Notes: generated by a model not told the origin, from the sequence alone. A DNA stretch of 48,238 nucleotides from Gaiellales bacterium (GCA_036273515.1 DASUHM010000011.1:1-48238), one strand, 5' to 3'. Numbered from the stretch's first letter, positions 21,494-30,143 are shown. Translations and numbers: made by a program.

Positions 21494-21587
21494 GTGTGCG
21501 TTTCGGCCTTTCGGTCGTGATTTACGGGAACGTTCCAGGAGACCCTACCTGCGGCATGACCCCGCGTGGCGGCCGCGGCCGATCATC

Positions 21588-21593
21588 TACCTT
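21588..21593 (+). promoter_or_regulatory. -10 element supporting GTG 21603
   Basis: TACCTT lies 9 nt before the GTG at 21603. No other in-frame ATG/GTG/TTG lies between the divergent oxidoreductase gene and this point. Confidence 0.45.
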
Positions 21594-21602
21594 CCCGCGA
21601 CG

Positions 21603-22388
21603 GTGTTCCTGTTTCCCTGGTACACGGCGCTGTGCCTCGCCCAGGGCGCGCTCGTGGCGATCCCGGCGGTCGGCCGCGACGCGAGCCGGCGCCACGCCGT
21701 TCTCGGCCTGGCCGGGCCGGCGGCGGCGATGGTCATCGGCGTCGGCACCGTGCGGGTCGCCGGCGGCTCCGGCGCCGATCTGCTGGCCTGGTTGGGGACG
21801 TTCGCGACCCCGATCCTGGCCGGCGTGCTGGGGTGGGCCGCCCGCTGGCGATGGCCGTACCTGACGGCCGTCGCCGCGGCGGTGCTGTACGTGATCGCGT
21901 GGCAGGCCGGCGGCCATCTGGCCGAGGCGGCCGGGGCGGCGCTGATCGGCGGGGCCTGCCTCGCCATCGCCGCGATCGTCGGTCCGATCACGCCGGCCCG
22001 CTACCTCGCCGTCGGCCTGGTCATCCTGATTGCCGTCGACGTCTACCTGGTATGGGGGAACCGCCAGGTCGAGCGCACCACATCGGCGCTCCAGCAGGCG
22101 ACGCTGCCGCAGGTGGGCGTGTCGTCGCACCAGAGCAAGCCGCTGCCCGCCCTCCAGCAGGTCGACCTGGGCAACTCGAGCATGGGCTGGCTCGACTTCC
22201 TCGCGCCCGCGCTGCTCGGTGCCGTCGTCGGCCGCCGCACTCGCCCCCGCGTGCGGGCCGCGATCGCGGTCGCCGTGGCGGCGCTCGCCTGGGGCTTCGT
22301 GCTCGAGCTGACCTCGCCCATCCCCGCGACGGTGCCGATGCTTGCGGGCCTGGCGGTGACCTGGCCGGCGTGGTGGCGCGGGACCTAG
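21603..22388 (+). CDS. Polytopic membrane protein of unknown function
   Basis: This 261-residue protein has about seven predicted membrane helices, starting within the first residues (VFLFPWYTALCLAQGALVAI). Helices 1-5 lie within about 1-160. A polar external loop of about 45 residues follows (GNRQVERTTSALQQATLPQV and on), then two more helices to the end. No family or catalytic motif recognised. GTG 21603 was chosen because of a TACCTT 9 nt upstream and because the frame lacks other starts after the oxidoreductase gene. It ends in a CTAG shared with the convergent small membrane gene. Confidence 0.65.
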   Translation: MFLFPWYTALCLAQGALVAIPAVGRDASRRHAVLGLAGPAAAMVIGVGTVRVAGGSGADLLAWLGTFATPILAGVLGWAARWRWPYLTAVAAAVLYVIAWQAGGHLAEAAGAALIGGACLAIAAIVGPITPARYLAVGLVILIAVDVYLVWGNRQVERTTSALQQATLPQVGVSSHQSKPLPALQQVDLGNSSMGWLDFLAPALLGAVVGRRTRPRVRAAIAVAVAALAWGFVLELTSPIPATVPMLAGLAVTWPAWWRGT

Positions 22389-22618
22389 TGGTGACGGCGG
22401 GTGCGCGGCGGCGCGCTCAGGTAGTGCTCGAGGTCGCGCAGCCCGGCCCGGACGTAGCGGCGCTCGGCCAGCCGCCGGCGCCAGCAGGCGCAGTGGCCCG
22501 GGAGCACGCCGACCGCGACGCAGACGAGGCAGGCGATGACGGCCAGCGCACCCGCCGCGAACAACGCGGTCTCGAAGGCCCGGCCGTATGCGAAGAGCGA
22601 GTGCATCGACTGGGCCAC
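22385..22618 (-). CDS. Small membrane protein with conserved arginine-rich C-terminal motif
   Basis: This 77-residue protein starts at GTG 22618, fixed by GAGGGG 6 nt upstream. One membrane helix (about 14-38, LFAAGALAVIACLVCVAVGV) is followed by a basic tail and VRAGLRDLEHYLSAP. The 31449-31724 protein has the same plan and tail motif (VRRGIREIEAFLAGP), so the two look like paralogues of an undescribed small family. It starts 10 nt after the MBL hydrolase gene and is surely co-transcribed. Several cysteines (CLVC, GHCACW) lie in and after the helix. Function unknown. Confidence 0.68.
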   Translation of the reverse strand: MAQSMHSLFAYGRAFETALFAAGALAVIACLVCVAVGVLPGHCACWRRRLAERRYVRAGLRDLEHYLSAPPRTRRHH

Positions 22619-22628
22619 CGTCCGCCCC

Positions 22629-23303
22629 TCAATCCCCGGGGTCCGGTGGGGCCATGTGGAGGACGCCGGTCGCCCGCTCGCCGTCCTGCTCGAGCCGGTG
22701 CTCGGGGCCGGTCTCGGCCACGGTGTCGTGCAGCGCCAGGAACTCGTCGGCGGTCTCGAGGAAGTCGATCGCCGGGGTGCGGTAGTGCATCGGCACCACC
22801 CAGCGCGGGTCGAGCGTCCGGGTGATCTCGGCGGCCTGGTCGGCGCCGATCGTGGGGCCGCCGCCGACGGGCAGGAAGAGCAGGTCGACCGGGCCGATCG
22901 CGTCGCGCTGCTCGGGCCGGAGCGCCGTCTGGCCGAAGTCGCCGAAGTGGCAGACGCGGACGCCGTCGAGGGTGAAGACGAAGATCGTGTTCGGGCCCCG
23001 GCTCGTGCCCGCCTCCTCGTCGTGCTCGGAGGCGATGGCCACCACCTCGCCGACCGGCGTCTCGAAGCGGCCGGCCGTCGAGCGGACGACGTGCGGGTCG
23101 CCCGCAATCGCCTCGACGCCGGTGTGATCGCGGTGCTCGTGGGTGACGAGCAGCAGGTGCGCCTCGTGCTCGGGCACGGGCGGATACGCGAACCGGAGGC
23201 GGCCGCCGAGGAGCGGGCCCATGTCGCCGAAGGGGTCGATGGCGACCGTGTGCTCCGCGCCGGTGAGCGTGTAGGCGGACTGCCCGTGCCAACGGATCTT
23301 CAT
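22629..23303 (-). CDS. Metallo-beta-lactamase-fold hydrolase, UlaG/UPF0173-like
   Basis: This 224-residue protein has the short form of the MBL fold: MKIRWHGQSAY at the N-terminus, metal motif THEHRDH (His55, His57, Asp59, His60), a later CHFGDFGQTA with His and Asp ligands, and VVPMHYRTPAIDF with the last His. That series is typical of UlaG-like/UPF0173 hydrolases, general phosphodiesterase or lactone-type enzymes whose substrate is usually unknown. The ATG at 23303 has GGGGAAG 4 nt upstream. The small membrane gene follows in the same operon. It is divergent from merR. Confidence 0.88.
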   Translation of the reverse strand: MKIRWHGQSAYTLTGAEHTVAIDPFGDMGPLLGGRLRFAYPPVPEHEAHLLLVTHEHRDHTGVEAIAGDPHVVRSTAGRFETPVGEVVAIASEHDEEAGTSRGPNTIFVFTLDGVRVCHFGDFGQTALRPEQRDAIGPVDLLFLPVGGGPTIGADQAAEITRTLDPRWVVPMHYRTPAIDFLETADEFLALHDTVAETGPEHRLEQDGERATGVLHMAPPDPGD

Positions 23304-23397
23304 CGCGCTTCCCCGGCGTCGCGGTTTCTCACGTTCGCTGGAGATTATCACGTCGATGGAGGCTCTGGAAGCGGATAAATCCTCATCTCGCCTGTGC

Positions 23398-23403
23398 TAT
23401 CTT
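23398..23403 (+). promoter_or_regulatory. -10 element of the merR-exporter operon
   Basis: TATCTT lies 8 nt before GTG 23412. A perfect CGTTAACG palindrome (23405-23412) sits between it and the start and could be part of an operator; GTTAAC is rare in DNA this GC-rich. Confidence 0.5.
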
Positions 23404-23411
23404 CCGTTAAC

Positions 23412-23894
23412 GTGAATATGACTCCGAACGAGAAGACCGCCGCCGAGGAGGGCACCGAGGCACCCTTCCGCATCGGGGAGCTCGCCCGCCGGGTCGGCGC
23501 CACGCCGCGCACCGTGCGCTACTACGAAGAGCTCGGCCTGCTGCCTGACCGCGGCCGCTCCGAGGGCGCCCACCGCCTGTACGACGAGGAGGACGAGGCC
23601 CGGCTCGCCGACCTGATCCGCGTGCGCGACCTGCTCGGCCTGACCCTGGCCGAGCTGCGCGACTGGATGGATGCCGAGGCCGCCCGCGCCGTCCTGCGCG
23701 AGCGCTGGCACGGCCCGGACGCGCTCGCGTCCGAAGACCGCGCCCAGATCCTGGGCGAGTCGCTGCGCCACGTCGAGACGCAGGTCTCGCTGGTGCGCGC
23801 CCGCCGGGCGGCGCTCGAGCAGCTCGAGGACGAGCTCCTCGAGAAGCGGCGCCGGATCCGGATGCTGCGCGACGAGTTCGAGGAGCAGGTGTGA
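23412..23894 (+). CDS. MerR-family transcriptional regulator
   Basis: This 160-residue regulator has the MerR winged helix in FRIGELARRVGATPRTVRYY, followed by EELGLLPDRGRSEGAHRLYD, and a C-terminal dimerisation coiled coil of about 60 residues. There is no cysteine for metal sensing, so it belongs with the drug- or small-molecule-sensing members. It is coupled by a GTGA overlap (23891-23894) to a DHA2 exporter, its obvious target. GTG 23412 or ATG 23418 could be the start; the former fits a leaderless transcript. Confidence 0.92.
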   Translation: MNMTPNEKTAAEEGTEAPFRIGELARRVGATPRTVRYYEELGLLPDRGRSEGAHRLYDEEDEARLADLIRVRDLLGLTLAELRDWMDAEAARAVLRERWHGPDALASEDRAQILGESLRHVETQVSLVRARRAALEQLEDELLEKRRRIRMLRDEFEEQV

Positions 23895-25627
23895 ACCCGC
23901 AGACGCCCCCGTCCCCGCACTACAAGTGGATCGCCCTGTCGAACACGACGCTCGGCATCCTGATGGCGACGATCAACTCCTCGATCGTCCTGATCGCGCT
24001 GCCGGACATCTTCCGCGGCATCCACCTGAACCCGCTCGGCGCCGGCAACTCCAGCTACCTCCTGTGGATGATCATGGGCTTCCTGGTCGCGACGGCGGTG
24101 CTCGTCGTCAGCTTCGGCCGGGTCGGCGACATCTACGGCCGCGTGCGCATGTTCACGCTCGGCTTCGGGATCTTCACGTTCTTCTCGGTGCTGCTGTCCA
24201 TCACGTGGATGCACGGCGGCGCCGGCGCGATGTGGATGATCATCATGCGGATCGGCCAGGGCGTCGGCGGCGCGTTCCTGTTCGCCAACTCGTCGGCGAT
24301 CCTGACCGACGCCTTCCCGCACAACCAGCGCGGCCTGGCCCTGGGCGTGAACACGGTCGCCGGCATCGCCGGGTCGTTCATCGGCCTCGTGCTCGGCGGC
24401 GTGCTCGGCCCGGTCTCGTGGCGGCTCGTCTTCCTGGTGTCGGTGCCGGTCGGCCTGTTCGGGACGCTGTGGTCGTGGCGCAAGCTGGTCGACCTGGGCG
24501 TCCGCCAGCCGGCCCGGATCGACTGGTGGGGCAACCTCACCTTTGCCGCCGGCCTGGTCGCGATCCTGGTCGGGATCACCTACGGCATCCAGCCGTACGG
24601 CGGCCACACGATGGGGTGGACGTCGCCCAAGGTGCTCGTGTGCATGGGCGGCGGGCTGGTCCTGCTCGCGATCTTCGCGGCGATCGAGACGCGGATCGAC
24701 GATCCGATGTTCCGGCTCGGCCTGTTCCGCATCCGCGCATTCACGGCCGGGAACATCGCCACGCTGCTCGCCTCGCTGGGCCGGGGCGGGCTCATGTTCA
24801 TGCTGATCATGTGGCTGCAGGGCATCTGGCTGCCGCTGCACGGCTACAGCTTCTCGTCGACGCCGCTCTGGGCGGGTATCTACATGCTGCCGCTGACGGT
24901 CGGCTTCCTGGTCGCCGGGCCCGCGTCCGGCTACCTCTCCGATCACTTCGGCGCCCGCCCGTTCGCGACCGGCGGGATGCTCGTCGCGGCGCTCAGCTTC
25001 TTCCTGCTCGAGTTGCTGCCGGTGAACTTCGACTACCTCTGGTTCGGCGGCCTCTTGCTCCTCGTCGGCCTGGGCATGGGCCTCTTCGCATCGCCCAACC
25101 AGGCCGGGATCATGAACAGTCTGCCGGCGAACCGCCGCGGCGCCGGCGCCGGGATGGCGACCACGTTCCAGAACTCGGCGCTCGTCCTCTCGATCGGGAT
25201 CTTCTTCTCGCTCATGATCCTCGGCCTGGCGAACACGCTGCCGGCGACGCTCGACCACGGCCTGGTCGCCCAGGGCGTGCCGAAGGCGGACGCCGCCCGA
25301 GTGTCGCACCTGCCGCCGGTCGGCCTGCTGTTCGCCTCGTTCCTCGGCTACAACCCGATGCAGCAGCTGCTCGGGCCGGTGTTGCCGCACCTCTCGCACG
25401 CGCACGCGACGTACCTGACCGGGCGCACCTACTTCCCCCAGCTCATGTCCAAGCCGTTCTCGGACGGCCTGCACGAGGCGTTCGACTTCGCGATCGCGGC
25501 CTGCCTGATCGCCGCGGCGGCGTCGTGGCTGCGCGGCGGCAAGTACGTGCACGGCGTCGAGGAGGAGAAGTCCGTGCCGGCGGTCGCGTCGGTCGAGGGC
25601 GAGATGATGCTCGCCGACGGCGACTAG
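23891..25627 (+). CDS. DHA2-family (14-helix) MFS multidrug exporter
   Basis: This is a 578-residue proton-driven exporter with fourteen predicted membrane helices. Family motifs are visible: SSIVLIALPDIF in helix 1 (the DHA2 motif D1 region), GRVGDIYGRVRMF for MFS motif A, RIGQGVGGAFLFANSSAIL for motif B and LGGVLGPVSWRLVFLVSVP for motif C. A long loop after helix 13 contains TGRTYFPQLMSKPFSDG. Together with the coupled MerR regulator it forms a probable drug- or metabolite-efflux operon. Its GTG start overlaps the merR stop. Confidence 0.93.
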   Translation: MNPQTPPSPHYKWIALSNTTLGILMATINSSIVLIALPDIFRGIHLNPLGAGNSSYLLWMIMGFLVATAVLVVSFGRVGDIYGRVRMFTLGFGIFTFFSVLLSITWMHGGAGAMWMIIMRIGQGVGGAFLFANSSAILTDAFPHNQRGLALGVNTVAGIAGSFIGLVLGGVLGPVSWRLVFLVSVPVGLFGTLWSWRKLVDLGVRQPARIDWWGNLTFAAGLVAILVGITYGIQPYGGHTMGWTSPKVLVCMGGGLVLLAIFAAIETRIDDPMFRLGLFRIRAFTAGNIATLLASLGRGGLMFMLIMWLQGIWLPLHGYSFSSTPLWAGIYMLPLTVGFLVAGPASGYLSDHFGARPFATGGMLVAALSFFLLELLPVNFDYLWFGGLLLLVGLGMGLFASPNQAGIMNSLPANRRGAGAGMATTFQNSALVLSIGIFFSLMILGLANTLPATLDHGLVAQGVPKADAARVSHLPPVGLLFASFLGYNPMQQLLGPVLPHLSHAHATYLTGRTYFPQLMSKPFSDGLHEAFDFAIAACLIAAAASWLRGGKYVHGVEEEKSVPAVASVEGEMMLADGD

Positions 25628-25648
25628 AACTGCGCGAAGGAGCGTCCG

Positions 25649-25654
25649 TATCAT
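25649..25654 (+). promoter_or_regulatory. -10 element, leaderless start of nrnA
   Basis: TATCAT lies 6 nt before GTG 25661. GAAGGAG (25637-25643) is too far upstream for ribosome binding at that start. Confidence 0.5.
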
Positions 25655-25660
25655 GGGGGT

Positions 25661-26698
25661 GTGGAAGACGACACGCCCTTGCGGTTGTCCGATCCGGAGT
25701 TCGCGCGCGCGGTCGCGGCGCTGCGCGCGGCGGATCGCGTCTGCGTGGCCACCCACGAGAACCCCGACGGCGACGCGATCGGCTCGCTCGTCGCCGCCGC
25801 GGCCGGCCTGCGCTCCCTCGACAAGACCGTGCGGACGTACCTCGAGCCGGGCTCGACGATCCCGAGCGAGCTGCGGCTGCTCGACGTGACCGGCCTCGAG
25901 CGGCGGCTCGATCCCGAGTCGCTGGCCGGCTGGACGCTGCTCACGCTCGACTGCGCGACCGTGCGCCGGCTGGGATACGGCCACCGGACGGTGATCGCCG
26001 CCGCCGACACGGTCGTCTCGATCGACCACCACTACGACAACACCCGCTTCGCCGACGTGAACCTGATCGACGGCGGCGCGTCCTCGACCGCCGAGATCCT
26101 GCTCGACGTGCTCGAGGCCCTCGGCGTCGCGCTTACCGCCGAGATCGCCCAGGCGCTCTACGTCGCCCTCGTCACCGACACCGGCCGCTTCCAGCAGCGG
26201 ACGACCGGCCCGAGCGCGCTGCGCATGGCCGCCCGGCTGGTCGACGCCGGGGTCGACATCCAGCGCGTCTACGAGCGCGTCTTCGAGACGATGCCGCTGC
26301 GCAAGCTGCGCCTGCTCGGCGTCGTCATCGACAACCTCATGCTCTACGAGAGCGGGCGGATCGCGATCTCGCACGTCGAGCGCGGCGACTTCGCGCGGCT
26401 TGGTGCCACCGAGTCGGACACCGAGGGCCTCGTCGACCACCTCCGCGCCGTGAGCGGCGTCGAGGTGGCGGCGCTCATCCGCGAGCCGCCGCTCGCCGCC
26501 GACGGCCACGCGCCGCCCAACCGCGTCTCGCTCCGCTCGAGGGGCGGGCTCGACGTCTCCGCCATCGCCCGCAAGACCGGCGGCGGCGGCCACAAGCAGG
26601 CGGCGGGCTTCTCGCACGGCGGCGCCATCCCCGCGATCCACGCGTTCATCGCCGCCGAGGCGGTGGCGCAGCTCGGCCTGGTCGGCTCCGCGGCCTAG
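25661..26698 (+). CDS. DHH-family phosphoesterase, NrnA-like (nanoRNase / pAp or cyclic dinucleotide hydrolase)
   Basis: This 345-residue protein has a DHH domain with metal motif THENPDGDAIGS (His32, Asp36, Asp38), a second Asp in LLTLDCA, the namesake SIDHHYDN and a downstream Asp in VTDTGRFQQ. The C-terminal DHHA1 domain ends in the substrate motif KTGGGGHKQAAG. This is the layout of NrnA/pAp phosphatases that degrade short RNAs, 3'-phosphoadenosine 5'-phosphate or linear di-nucleotides. In actinobacteria nrnA often follows rbfA/nusA, but here it stands alone. It ends 6 nt before the convergent LCAT-like gene. Confidence 0.92.
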   Translation: MEDDTPLRLSDPEFARAVAALRAADRVCVATHENPDGDAIGSLVAAAAGLRSLDKTVRTYLEPGSTIPSELRLLDVTGLERRLDPESLAGWTLLTLDCATVRRLGYGHRTVIAAADTVVSIDHHYDNTRFADVNLIDGGASSTAEILLDVLEALGVALTAEIAQALYVALVTDTGRFQQRTTGPSALRMAARLVDAGVDIQRVYERVFETMPLRKLRLLGVVIDNLMLYESGRIAISHVERGDFARLGATESDTEGLVDHLRAVSGVEVAALIREPPLAADGHAPPNRVSLRSRGGLDVSAIARKTGGGGHKQAAGFSHGGAIPAIHAFIAAEAVAQLGLVGSAA

Positions 26699-26704
26699 CC
26701 GGAG

Positions 26705-27967
26705 CTAGCCGCAGTCGCTGCGCGGCCGACTCGCGTCGGCGAGCAGCGCGTCGATCACCGAGGGGTTGCTCGGCAGCGAGAAGTGGTCGACGCCGGGGTG
26801 GTTCGTGAGCCGGTAGCGGAAGCAGGACATGTGCCGCCACACCAGCGTGGCCAGGTTCGTTGTCTGCTCCTGGTTCACGTCGCCGTTGCGCAGGAAGAAC
26901 GTGGCGGTGTTCGGGTCGAGCACCTGGCCGACGTGCAGGTTCGGGAGCACGGCGCCGACCACGGTGGGGATGCCCGAGCCCTTCTGGGCGTGCACGTCGA
27001 CGTCCGGGAAGTGGGCCGGGTCGGAGAACTTCACGAAGCCGATGTAGTGGCGGGCGACCGGGATCAGCCAGCGCAGGTGGGCGTCGCGCAGCAGCCGCGG
27101 CCAGTCGGCCGGCGTGTAGCTGCGCCCCGTCGCGGCGTCCTTCACGACCACCTCGCTGCGGCCGAAGATCTTCGGGTCGGCCGCGCTCATCCACGACGAC
27201 GGCGCCGTCAGGTACATGTCGGCGCTGGTGCGCGCCTGGGCCGGCGTCGTCGGGTACGTGAAGTCCTCGATGTTGAGGCCGGTGAAGAGGATCGAGTAGA
27301 GCGATCCCTGGCCGGGCAGGTTGCCGGCGATCGGGCTGAACCCGTGGATATAGCGGTGCCGCCAGGCGTGCGAGGTGTGCGTCAGCAGGTACTGCGCGTA
27401 GAGCGGGCCGTTGGAGTGGCCGATCAGCTGCACCGGCCGGTCGCCGTTCTCGCGCGAGGTTTGCTCGATGAGGCGCTTCGTCCGCCGCAGGAACCCGCCC
27501 ATGTCGGGGGTGAGCCGGGCGTCGTAGCCGGCCACGCGGATGCTGCGGCCGGCGACGTAGCCGGCATTCTCGAGCGCCTGGTAGAGCGGCCCGTAGAAGG
27601 GCGCGCTGGCCGGCCTGCCGTAGTCGATGATGCGCACCGAGACGCCGCGCTGGTTCGAGAAGCGCAGACGTATGGGCTTGTGCGAGTGGCGGGCGTAGCG
27701 CAGCGTCAGGAGCTCGTCGCGGCACTCCTGGCTGAACGTCGTCCCCTGGTGCGGGTCCAGGAACCAGTCCTGGAACGAGCCGGACCGCGGGCAGCCCGGG
27801 AACGCGGTCTGGTTGCGCACCGTGACCTCGAGCTTCGTGAAGTGGAACGCCGGGAAGAGCACGACCGGCGTGAGGCCGCGATGGCTCGACGCGGCAGACC
27901 CGCCTGCGGCCGGCGACAGCACCAGCGCCGCGGCCCCGACTGCGAGGAGTCCGAGCGTTCTCCGCAC
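26705..27967 (-). CDS. Secreted alpha/beta-hydrolase, LCAT (lecithin:cholesterol acyltransferase)-like
   Basis: This 420-residue protein begins with a signal peptide (LGLLAVGAAALVLSPAAG). The fold resembles the LCAT/PDAT group: an early PVVLFPAFHFTKLEVTV segment, an oxyanion/lid region with paired cysteines, the nucleophile elbow LIGHSNGPLYAQYLL (Ser185), and a terminal histidine in NHPGVDHFSLPSNPSV. LCAT enzymes move acyl chains from phospholipids or act as phospholipases. They are best known from eukaryotes and uncommon in bacteria, so substrate is uncertain; an ordinary secreted esterase is the alternative. GTG 27967 is supported by TAGCAT 7 nt upstream. Confidence 0.78.
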   Translation of the reverse strand: MRRTLGLLAVGAAALVLSPAAGGSAASSHRGLTPVVLFPAFHFTKLEVTVRNQTAFPGCPRSGSFQDWFLDPHQGTTFSQECRDELLTLRYARHSHKPIRLRFSNQRGVSVRIIDYGRPASAPFYGPLYQALENAGYVAGRSIRVAGYDARLTPDMGGFLRRTKRLIEQTSRENGDRPVQLIGHSNGPLYAQYLLTHTSHAWRHRYIHGFSPIAGNLPGQGSLYSILFTGLNIEDFTYPTTPAQARTSADMYLTAPSSWMSAADPKIFGRSEVVVKDAATGRSYTPADWPRLLRDAHLRWLIPVARHYIGFVKFSDPAHFPDVDVHAQKGSGIPTVVGAVLPNLHVGQVLDPNTATFFLRNGDVNQEQTTNLATLVWRHMSCFRYRLTNHPGVDHFSLPSNPSVIDALLADASRPRSDCG

Positions 27968-27974
27968 GCCCGCG

Positions 27975-27980
27975 ATGCTA
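27975..27980 (-). promoter_or_regulatory. -10 element, leaderless start of the LCAT-like gene
   Basis: On the minus strand TAGCAT lies 7 nt before GTG 27967, with no Shine-Dalgarno sequence. Confidence 0.55.
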
Positions 27981-27999
27981 TCAGGCCGACAGGTTCCCG

Positions 28000-29196
28000 T
28001 CAGCGCCGCCAGAGCGGCACGAACGCGGCCAGCGCGACGACCTGGACGACGACCACGAACGTCTCGGCCGATCCGACCGAGTGCGAGTAGAGCGCCGCGA
28101 TCACCGCGGCGCCCGCGAGCCACGCCAGGCCGTAGATCGCCGTGAACGTGCCGTATCCGGCGCCGCGCCGGGCCGCCGGGACGAGGTCGGCGACCGCGGC
28201 CCGCATCGTCGACTCGTGGATGCCCATGGCGACGCCCCAGACGACGGCGCCGATCCAGACGAGGACGGGAGTGGTCGAGAACGAGAGGAACGGAACGACC
28301 GCGCCGAGCGCGGGCAGGACGACCATCCCGCGCAGCCCGACGCGGTCGTAGACGAGCCCGGCGGCGAGCGCCCCGAGCGCCGCCGCGCCCATCGCCGCCG
28401 CGTAGGCGACCGGGATCAACGGCGCCGAGAGCACGTGCTGCACCTGGAGGTGGTAGGCGAGCACGGCGAAGGTGGCAAAGCCGGTCATCGTCAGCGCCGT
28501 GAACGTGGAGTAGAGCCAGAACCGGGCCGGGAAGTGCCCGCCGACGCTCATCGTCTTGCTCGGCGCGGGGGCGCCGTGCTCGTACGCCGAAGGGTGCGGC
28601 ACCGCCCGGCGCAGCCGCAGGACGGCGACCATCGCCAGCACGCCCGGGACGGCCAGCACCGCGAACCCGAGCCGGTAGCCGCTGATCGCGACCATCAGCG
28701 CCACGAGCAGCGGCCCGACCAGCGCGCCGGACTGGTCCATCGCCTCGTGGATCGCGAACGCGCGGCCGCGCCCCATCTCGACGCTCGCCTGGGCCAGCAT
28801 CGTGTCGCGCGCAGGTGAGCGCACCGCCTTGCCGAAGCGCTCGCTGACGACGAGGAACGAGGCCGGCGCCACCGCCTGGGCCACGGCCAGGAACGGCACC
28901 GAGACCATCGTGATCCCGTAGCCGACGATCGCAAGCGCCCAGTGGCGGCCGGTGCGGTCGGACGCCGGCCCCGTCCACAGCCGCAGCACGAGCGCCACCG
29001 CCTCGCCGGCGCCGGTGACGATGCCGACCAGCGTCGCGCTCGCTCCGAGCGTGGCCAGGTACGGCCCGACGATGCTGCGGCCGCCCTCGTAGACGAAGTC
29101 CCCGAGCATGCTGACGACGCCGAACGCGAGCACGAAGCGGTACGGCGTGAGCCGGTTCGGCTTCGCCACATGCCCGCCGCCTGCCGCCGCGCTCAC
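28000..29196 (-). CDS. MFS transporter
   Basis: This 398-residue protein has twelve predicted helices. The N-terminus (FGVVSMLGDFVYEGGRSIVG) and the loop-2/3 motif LWTGPASDRTGRHW, with SERFGKAVRSPARDTMLAQA, place it with the MFS subgroup annotated in many actinobacteria as general or drug/metabolite exporters. Substrate unknown. The GTG at 29196 overlaps the stop of the phosphoesterase gene as GTGA; GTG 29169 is an alternative. It is the second gene of a two-gene operon, so transport and extracellular phosphoester cleavage may be linked. Confidence 0.87.
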   Translation of the reverse strand: MSAAAGGGHVAKPNRLTPYRFVLAFGVVSMLGDFVYEGGRSIVGPYLATLGASATLVGIVTGAGEAVALVLRLWTGPASDRTGRHWALAIVGYGITMVSVPFLAVAQAVAPASFLVVSERFGKAVRSPARDTMLAQASVEMGRGRAFAIHEAMDQSGALVGPLLVALMVAISGYRLGFAVLAVPGVLAMVAVLRLRRAVPHPSAYEHGAPAPSKTMSVGGHFPARFWLYSTFTALTMTGFATFAVLAYHLQVQHVLSAPLIPVAYAAAMGAAALGALAAGLVYDRVGLRGMVVLPALGAVVPFLSFSTTPVLVWIGAVVWGVAMGIHESTMRAAVADLVPAARRGAGYGTFTAIYGLAWLAGAAVIAALYSHSVGSAETFVVVVQVVALAAFVPLWRR

Positions 29197-30089
29197 AGGT
29201 GGAAGGGTGCCCCCATTCCGGTGGCCGTGCAGGCCCCGTTCAGGCAGGGCACGCCCAGCATGCTCTCCCACACGCGCAGCGCGCTGAAGTCGTTCAGCGC
29301 CACGGACGAGTGGACGTGGGGCGTGGAGGGGCTGATCACGATGAACGGCAGCGGCGTCGACACGGTGTCGGAGTTCGCGCCCGTGTCGAACCAGATGAAG
29401 ACGGCCGTGTGCCCCTGCGTGTAAGGCTTGTGCGTGAGGATCCCTGAGGAACCCTCGAGGACGGCGTGCAGCCAGGTGCTCGCCTGGGCCGGCGTGCCGA
29501 CCTCCATGTCGCGCTGCTCGTCCGGCGCGATCCACGTGAATCGGCGGTCGAGGTGCCCGAGCAGGTTCGGCAGCGGCAGCACGTTGGCGACACAGCTCGC
29601 GTGGGTGGTGCGGGTGTAGTAGAGCGGCGGCAGGTGGCGGGTGACGTAGTCGCCCGAGTTCGTCTTCGCGCACGGCGCCGGCATGGACTGGCCGTAGGCG
29701 CGCCAGCCGGCGGACCCGAGCTGGGAGAAGATGTTCTGCGCCCCGCTCTGGCACGACGGGCCCGGCAGGCAGTCACCGGTGATCGAGACCTGGCCGCTCG
29801 TGCTCGCGATGTAGGTCGGCAGGCTGTGGGGGAAGTGGGCCGCGGTGAACTTCGTGGCGACGCCGCACTCGCCCGCGAGCTTGGTGAACTCGCTCGCCGG
29901 CGCGCCGGCGCCGAGGACGTTCGTGTAGGAGTGGTTCTCGAACGCGATCACGACGATGTGATTCCACGTCGGGATCGTCTTTGTCTTGCCGCACGGCGAT
30001 GTCGCTGCGCTCGCCACCGGGGTCACAATGGCCGTCGCCGCGACGACGGCGAGCGCCAGGGCGAGCGCGATCGGGAGGCGGCGAAGCAC
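29193..30089 (-). CDS. Secreted phosphoesterase (acid phosphatase/phospholipase C-like)
   Basis: This 298-residue protein has an N-terminal signal peptide (IALALALAVVAATAIV, cleavage near ASA). The mature part matches the PF04185-type phosphoesterases: metal/nucleophile segment NHIVVIAFENHSYTNVLG, then SLPTYIASTSGQ, AVFIWFDTGANSDTV and PFIVISPSTPHV, which carry the later metal ligands. AcpA-type acid phosphatases and phospholipases C are in this family. Paired cysteines (ECG, CLPGPSC, CAKT, CLNGAC) fit an exported protein. GTG 30089 follows a CATACT by 9 nt. An MFS gene is coupled downstream. It likely scavenges phosphate or an organic phosphoester moiety. Confidence 0.85.
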   Translation of the reverse strand: MLRRLPIALALALAVVAATAIVTPVASAATSPCGKTKTIPTWNHIVVIAFENHSYTNVLGAGAPASEFTKLAGECGVATKFTAAHFPHSLPTYIASTSGQVSITGDCLPGPSCQSGAQNIFSQLGSAGWRAYGQSMPAPCAKTNSGDYVTRHLPPLYYTRTTHASCVANVLPLPNLLGHLDRRFTWIAPDEQRDMEVGTPAQASTWLHAVLEGSSGILTHKPYTQGHTAVFIWFDTGANSDTVSTPLPFIVISPSTPHVHSSVALNDFSALRVWESMLGVPCLNGACTATGMGAPFHL

Positions 30090-30098
30090 GGCCGCCGC

Positions 30099-30104
30099 AG
30101 TATG
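30099..30104 (-). promoter_or_regulatory. Possible -10 of the phosphoesterase operon
   Basis: On the minus strand CATACT lies 9 nt before GTG 30089. It keeps A2 and T6 of the consensus. Confidence 0.4.
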
Positions 30105-30137
30105 CCCGGAAAACGTTGCGTTGCGCGCCGCCGCGCC

Positions 30138-30143
30138 GTAGAG
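30138..30143 (+). promoter_or_regulatory. Possible -10 of the secreted-protein gene, leadered transcript
   Basis: TAGAGT lies about 38 nt before GTG 30181; GGGAGGGG stands directly before that GTG, so this gene uses a conventional leader, unlike many neighbours. Confidence 0.4.

Noticed and set aside
23522-26641. 1039-codon minus-strand frame across merR, the DHA2 exporter and nrnA
   Set aside because: Its composition is Arg/Glu/Asp/Ala repeats typical of an antisense shadow; three well-conserved genes occupy the plus strand.
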